From an uncultured Lachnospiraceae bacterium (GTDB taxonomy: Bacteria; Bacillota; Clostridia; Lachnospirales; Lachnospiraceae), in NCBI GenBank assembly GCA_948470335.1, contig CAOKOL010000030.1, positions 1 through 51,620 on the forward strand: a stretch of 51,620 nucleotides of DNA, read 5' to 3'. Below are positions 47,913-51,620 of this stretch, piece after piece; the first letter of the stretch is position 1, and each line of letters opens with the position of its first letter. Under the pieces are notes generated by a model. That model ran no database searches, was not told where the DNA came from, and saw only the letters and a program-made list of their open reading frames with translations. The position numbers and the translations under genes are program-made.

Positions 47913-48551
47913 ATGGAACAAACGCCGAAACAGCTCAGAAATGAAAAATTAGGCGCAAAAGTAGTGAAAGCGATGGAGAGCAGACATTTTGAAGCCTACT
48001 ACTGCGGAACAAAGGAAGAAGCGCTGAAAAAGGCACTGGAGCTGATTCCCGAAGGCAGCGTCGTAGCCTGGGGCGGTTCTGTTACGATGAATGAGATCGG
48101 GCTGTCAGAAGCGCTTCACAACGGAAAGTATCAGCTGATCGACCGGGATGCGGCACCGCCGGAAGAAAGACGGAAGCTGATGCGGCAGGGATTGCTGGCC
48201 GATTACTTTATTTCCGGTGCCAATGCCGTCAGTGAGGACGGAGAGATCATCAATATCGACGGAATGGGCAACCGGGTGGGCGCAATCGTATACGGACCGG
48301 ACCATGTGGTAATGATAGCCGGGATGAATAAAGTGGCAAAGACTTTGGAGGATGCCGTAAAACGCGCCCGGACCATAGCCGCGCCCATTAACAAGCAGCG
48401 GTTTGGCGGTACCACACCCTGCGCCAAAACCGGAAGCTGCGGCGACTGCAAGGCGGAGGACTGTATCTGCTGTCAGATGCTGGTGACAAGAGTCTGCCGT
48501 CCGGCAGGGCGGATCAAAGTGATTCTGGTGGGAGAAGATCTGGGATTCTGA
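47913..48551 (+). CDS. LUD-domain protein (YkgG/LutC-like) with cysteine-rich tail
   Basis: 212 residues. The LUD (DUF162) core has VVAWGGSVTMNEIGL, DYFISGANAVSEDGEIINIDGMGNR (in parts) and GPDHVVMIAGMNKV. The C-terminal part has seven cysteines within CAKTGSCGDC...CICCQML...C, typical of the stand-alone clostridial LUD subgroup and able to hold a metal or iron-sulfur centre. LutA and LutB partners for lactate oxidation are not in the window, so a lactate role should not be assumed. AGGAGG precedes the ATG, and a strong terminator follows. Confidence 0.85.
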   Translation: MEQTPKQLRNEKLGAKVVKAMESRHFEAYYCGTKEEALKKALELIPEGSVVAWGGSVTMNEIGLSEALHNGKYQLIDRDAAPPEERRKLMRQGLLADYFISGANAVSEDGEIINIDGMGNRVGAIVYGPDHVVMIAGMNKVAKTLEDAVKRARTIAAPINKQRFGGTTPCAKTGSCGDCKAEDCICCQMLVTRVCRPAGRIKVILVGEDLGF

Positions 48552-48607
48552 TTGCCGTCCTTTTGACTGATAAAACGCCTTGTTCATAAGAATGTACGGA
48601 AAGAATG

Positions 48608-48666
48608 AAAAAAGCATTTGTCATAGATCTTCAGGAACATGAAGAAAACTGACAGATGCTTTTTTT
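48608..48666 (+). terminator. intrinsic terminator after the LUD gene
   Basis: A 10-bp stem GCATTTGTCA / TGACAGATGC (one G-T pair), extended by A-T pairs, is followed by seven T (to 48666). The loop can form an inner stem, CTTCA/TGAAG. Confidence 0.85.
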
Positions 48667-48703
48667 ATCCATAAATTTCTCTTCACAAATCAAATTTTAT
48701 GTA

Positions 48704-48732
48704 TTGACATTAGAGCAGCTCAAAAGTTTATA
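48704..48732 (+). promoter_or_regulatory. promoter of the MFS-QueG-like pair
   Basis: A perfect TTGACA (48704-48709), a 17-base spacer and TTTATA (48727-48732), or a 19-base spacer to TATACT (48729-48734). The leader to the MFS start is about 70 bases. Confidence 0.6.
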
Positions 48733-48807
48733 CTGAGTTTATCAAGTGAAGCACAGGCGATTAATTGACAGGCGCCGGGTCTGTGCCAGGGGAAAGGAGA
48801 AATTTTT

Positions 48808-50100
48808 ATGGATGTTGCGAAACTTACGCCGAGACAAAGAAGAGTGAAACAAATCTGGGGCATGCTGGCCTTGTGTATCTGTGGGGCAGCCGTTTATGAG
48901 CTGCCCTATTTAAGCTGGTCCTACTATGATGCCGCAGTGGAATTCTATAGAGTAAGCAATGCCCAGATGGGGTATTTGATGACGATGTACGGTCTGGCCT
49001 GTGTGATTTCTTATCTGCCCGCCGGATGGGTGGCCGATAAATTTGAGCCACGGCATCTGATTGCTGCCGCTTTGATTTCCACAGGTGTTTTTGGGACGGT
49101 TATTATCTTCCGCCCTTCCTATCCGATTTTGATGCTCTGTTATGTCTGTTACGGATTTACCACCACCATTCCTCTGTGGAGCGCCATGATGAAAGCGACC
49201 AGAGAGCTGGGAGACAGCTCGGAGATGGGACGGCTGTACGGATTTTTAGAGGGCGGTCGTGGATTTGTGCCTGTTTTGTACGGTGCTGTGATTATTCCTA
49301 TTTTCTCTTATCTGGGAGAGGGTGCCGGCGGCTATCGGGCGATTCTGATCTATTTTGTCGTTTTGGATTTTCTCTGTGCTTTTTTCGCATTGTCGGCAAT
49401 CCGCAAGTTAAGGCCGGACGAGGAGGAAGAAACCGTATCTTCCGGCACAGAGAATGGCGCAAAAGACAGGCATTCTTTCGGCGAATATGTGGAAATGATG
49501 AAAAACAAAAATCTCTGGCTGCTGACGCTGCTGATGTTCTGCTGTTTCATGATTTATGAGAGCTACAGCTATATTACTCCTTATCTGACTAATTTCTTCG
49601 GTGTCAGCGAGTCGCTGGGCGCCATGATTAGTCTGATAAAGTCCTACGGGCTGGCCGTGTTCGGCGGTATTGCGGCAGGATTTGTGGCCGATAAAATTCA
49701 TTCCAATCCCAAAGTGATCGGTATCGGATTTTCTTTGATGGTGATCGGTATTGCCACGTTTTTTATAGTGCCGGCCGAGCCGCAGTTGCTGGGACTGGCG
49801 GCGGTGACGATTCTGGTAATCAGCCTGGGACTGTTTATGGTGAGGGCGCTGTATTTCGCCGTGATTGATGAAATCAGAATTCCGTTAAAATATACTGGTA
49901 TGGCCGTGGGTTTTGCTTCCGTAATCGGCTGTCTGCCTCAGATATTTATCTATTCCATTACCGGCAATTTACTGGATACATTTCCGGGCGTGCAGGGCTA
50001 CCGTTATATGTTTGCCTATGAATTTGCAGCCGCTTTGCTGGGTGCCGTTCTCGCATTCACTCTTTACCGGAATATAAAAAAAGAAAATCAGAAGAACTGA
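48808..50100 (+). CDS. MFS transporter
   Basis: 430 residues with 12 predicted spans in two halves. The first-loop MFS motif is GWVADKFEPRHLI, and the same motif GFVADKIHSNPKV recurs in the second half. A polar loop near 205-230 (EEEETVSSGTENGAKD) joins the halves. AAAGGAG precedes the ATG. A QueG-like gene follows after 14 bases, implying a shared job. The substrate is unknown. It is not a close copy of the MFS protein at 29807. Confidence 0.88.
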   Translation: MDVAKLTPRQRRVKQIWGMLALCICGAAVYELPYLSWSYYDAAVEFYRVSNAQMGYLMTMYGLACVISYLPAGWVADKFEPRHLIAAALISTGVFGTVIIFRPSYPILMLCYVCYGFTTTIPLWSAMMKATRELGDSSEMGRLYGFLEGGRGFVPVLYGAVIIPIFSYLGEGAGGYRAILIYFVVLDFLCAFFALSAIRKLRPDEEEETVSSGTENGAKDRHSFGEYVEMMKNKNLWLLTLLMFCCFMIYESYSYITPYLTNFFGVSESLGAMISLIKSYGLAVFGGIAAGFVADKIHSNPKVIGIGFSLMVIGIATFFIVPAEPQLLGLAAVTILVISLGLFMVRALYFAVIDEIRIPLKYTGMAVGFASVIGCLPQIFIYSITGNLLDTFPGVQGYRYMFAYEFAAALLGAVLAFTLYRNIKKENQKN

Positions 50101-50114
50101 AAGGAGCGTTTTTT

Positions 50115-50921
50115 ATGAATCATAAAATCATGACGGAAATGATGATAGAAAAAGCGTTGGAATACGGTGCTGTTGCGGCGGGTATTGCCAATATTGGAGA
50201 TCTGAAAGGTTCTCCCTCTTTTGTGATGATGCCGAAACGGCCTCATATCGACCGGGTGGGAGCTGTGGAAAATACGACAGGTCTTCCGGAAGGCGTGGTA
50301 GCATGGGCGGAAGGAATGCGCTCCGTGCTGGTGATCGCTTTTGAACATCCTGAGGATCAGCCTTATCTGGATTGCTGGCTGGACGGAAAAAATCCTCCGG
50401 GAAATATCGAGTTGATGAAGATCAACAACAGGTTAAAAGAATATATCGAGGAACAGTTCCCCGGCGTGAAAGCACAGCCTCTTGGTTATTATGTGGAGCA
50501 GGGCGGCGTGTGGCTGAAAGATTCGGCGGCAGTGGCCGGCTTGGGTGTGCTGGGAAAAAACAACCTTCTTGTCACAAAGAAGGTGGGCCCCAGAGTCCGT
50601 CTCAGGGCGATGTTTCTCAGTGAAGATCTGCCTTCCACCGGCCCGTTAGACTGGGATCCCTGCGACGGGTGTGATATGCCGTGCAGAAGCCATTGCCCGC
50701 AGAATGCTTTTGGAGCGGTCACCTACCGTCCGGAGGAATATGACGGGTTGGAACGGCTGCCAGGCAGAGACGGGACCTACAGTCTTTTGACCTGCGACCG
50801 TCAAATGGCTTTGGATGAATCCAATGAGATTCGGGAAGCAACGGACATCCCCGGATACGGAACGGCTCATTCCGTTTTGAAATATTGCAGGGAGTGCGAG
50901 CTGAATTGTCGAATTCGATAG
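50115..50921 (+). CDS. QueG-like iron-sulfur protein (epoxyqueuosine-reductase family), probably not QueG itself
   Basis: 268 residues. AAVAGLGVLGKNNLLVT matches the cobalamin-binding region of QueG. Cysteines at 183, 186, 190 and 194 (CDGCDMPCRSHCP) and at 227, 258, 261 and 265 (YCRECELNC) can hold two [4Fe-4S] clusters. It lacks the C-terminal HEAT-like extension of full QueG, which is about 380 residues. In this setting it could reduce a cobalamin cofactor for the UroD-fold enzymes, but a separate reductase role is equally open. It ends right before a terminator. Confidence 0.78.
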   Translation: MNHKIMTEMMIEKALEYGAVAAGIANIGDLKGSPSFVMMPKRPHIDRVGAVENTTGLPEGVVAWAEGMRSVLVIAFEHPEDQPYLDCWLDGKNPPGNIELMKINNRLKEYIEEQFPGVKAQPLGYYVEQGGVWLKDSAAVAGLGVLGKNNLLVTKKVGPRVRLRAMFLSEDLPSTGPLDWDPCDGCDMPCRSHCPQNAFGAVTYRPEEYDGLERLPGRDGTYSLLTCDRQMALDESNEIREATDIPGYGTAHSVLKYCRECELNCRIR

Positions 50922-50928
50922 CAGAAAT

Positions 50929-50973
50929 AAAAAGACCGGTATGGTGAAACACTAATCCATACCAGTCTTTTTT
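50929..50973 (+). terminator. intrinsic terminator after the QueG-like gene
   Basis: A 14-bp stem (50931-50944 with 50957-50970, one mismatch) and a 12-base loop, then a T-run to 50973. Confidence 0.88.
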
Positions 50974-51088
50974 ATATGTGCACGCAACCGCAGAGGAAAT
51001 ATGTGACGGCGGCATGTTTGGCCGGGTTACGTGATATCTGGCAAAGGAACCTGGGGAAGCATTTTGCCGGTTGAAATAGGAGAATGCC

Positions 51089-51493
51089 ATGGAAAAACGA
51101 TATACGATAGGAGAAATCAGCCGGATTACCGGTATTTCCACCCATACACTTCGGTATTATGACCGTATCGGCATCTTTAAGCCGGAATATGTGGACCCGG
51201 ATAAAATGCGGCAGAACAATTTTCATCCGAAGGGGGAATATGTTGATATTTATGCCGACGAATACCGTTTTGCTGATACGGAAAATGTGCTTATTATTCC
51301 GGAGGGAGCATATGTCTGCTATGTGACGGATGTAAAAGAAGACTATGCCGATTTCCGGGCGCTGGAGAAGTGGCTGGATCAAAACGGGTATACGGCGGAT
51401 TTTGTGATTGCCGATGAAATCGGATTTCAGCTTTTTGCGTACAATCAGTATTTTTATCCCTGTGAGATTAAAGTGCTGCTTTCCGTAACGTGA
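51089..51493 (+). pseudogene. MerR-family regulator with internal deletion (HTH joined to part of a GyrI-like effector domain)
   Basis: 134 residues, about half the usual 270. The N-terminus is a normal MerR start (YTIGEISRITGISTHTLRYYDRIG in parts), but after EYVDPD the wing breaks off. The sequence continues in frame into what looks like the second half of a GyrI-like ligand-binding domain, with EGAYVCYV and FYPCEIKVLLSV. The rest of the wing, the coiled-coil and the first half of the effector domain are missing. A good GGAG precedes the ATG, so it may still be translated. The remaining sequence to 51620 holds a T-rich run and no gene I can support. Confidence 0.65.
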
Positions 51494-51620
51494 ATGAGGA
51501 CGGAAGGAAAAGGGAAAGAAAAGAGCCGGTTGTTTTGCTGTCCTTTTTTTTCGTTCTGTGTTATGATCCCGTCTTTAACAGTCAGAGAAAACAAAACACC
51601 GCTGTAATGCCCATTCTACA

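Noticed and set aside
50976..51074. 32-residue frame between the QueG-like terminator and the MerR remnant
   Set aside because: Too short to support, with no ribosome-binding site or known family.

Overview
This window is a bacterial replication-origin region followed by about 30 kb of accessory metabolic and regulatory genes. The order gyrA-gyrB-recF-yaaA-dnaN-dnaA (leftward), then rpmH-rnpA-yidD-yidC-jag-mnmE-mnmG-rsmG and parA-parB (rightward), is the classic Firmicutes origin layout. The protein sequences, the DUF4446 gene after parB, the PucR-type regulators and the many UroD-fold genes point to an anaerobic Clostridia member, most likely Lachnospiraceae (an inference; no 16S gene is present). 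I see no CRISPR array, insertion sequence, integrase or prophage.

Layout. 1-75 is the start of a tRNA-Ser(GCU), cut by the window edge. 370-8990 is the leftward replication and gyrase block. The origin is bipartite. One DnaA-box cluster lies between dnaA and dnaN (7361-7606) and carries a DnaA-box / GC-rich / DnaA-trio / AT-rich unwinding module. A second cluster lies between dnaA and rpmH (9305-9488). 9656-16961 holds ribosomal protein L34, RNase P protein, membrane insertase, RNA-binding and tRNA/rRNA modification genes. 16999-20482 holds an antisense alpha/beta hydrolase, two perfect parS sites, parA, parB and a DUF4446 protein. 20672-26499 is a two-component system followed by a secreted/membrane protein and an ABC-2 type exporter. 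26519-28611 is aroC and, convergent with it and overlapping by 145 bp, apbE.

28789-51493 is the accessory part. Two UroD-fold (MtaA/CmuA-like) putative methyltransferase genes sit beside MFS, DcuC-like and SLC13-like carboxylate transporters. Three PucR/CdaR-type regulators, a LUD-domain protein and a QueG-like iron-sulfur protein lie in the same stretch. Interspersed are a second two-component system with a very large sensor, a YbhJ-like aconitase-family hydratase, glyA with a structured leader, and a MerR-family remnant with an internal deletion.

How the genes may work together. The left half is the housekeeping origin with its segregation centre. In the right half, a plausible but unproven reading is uptake of small carboxylates or methylated/methoxylated acids (DcuC, SLC13 and two MFS carriers), processing by UroD-fold enzymes, possible redox support from the QueG-like protein, and local control by the PucR-type regulators. 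No corrinoid protein or substrate-specific MtaB/MtgB-type partner is in the window, so the chemistry stays open.
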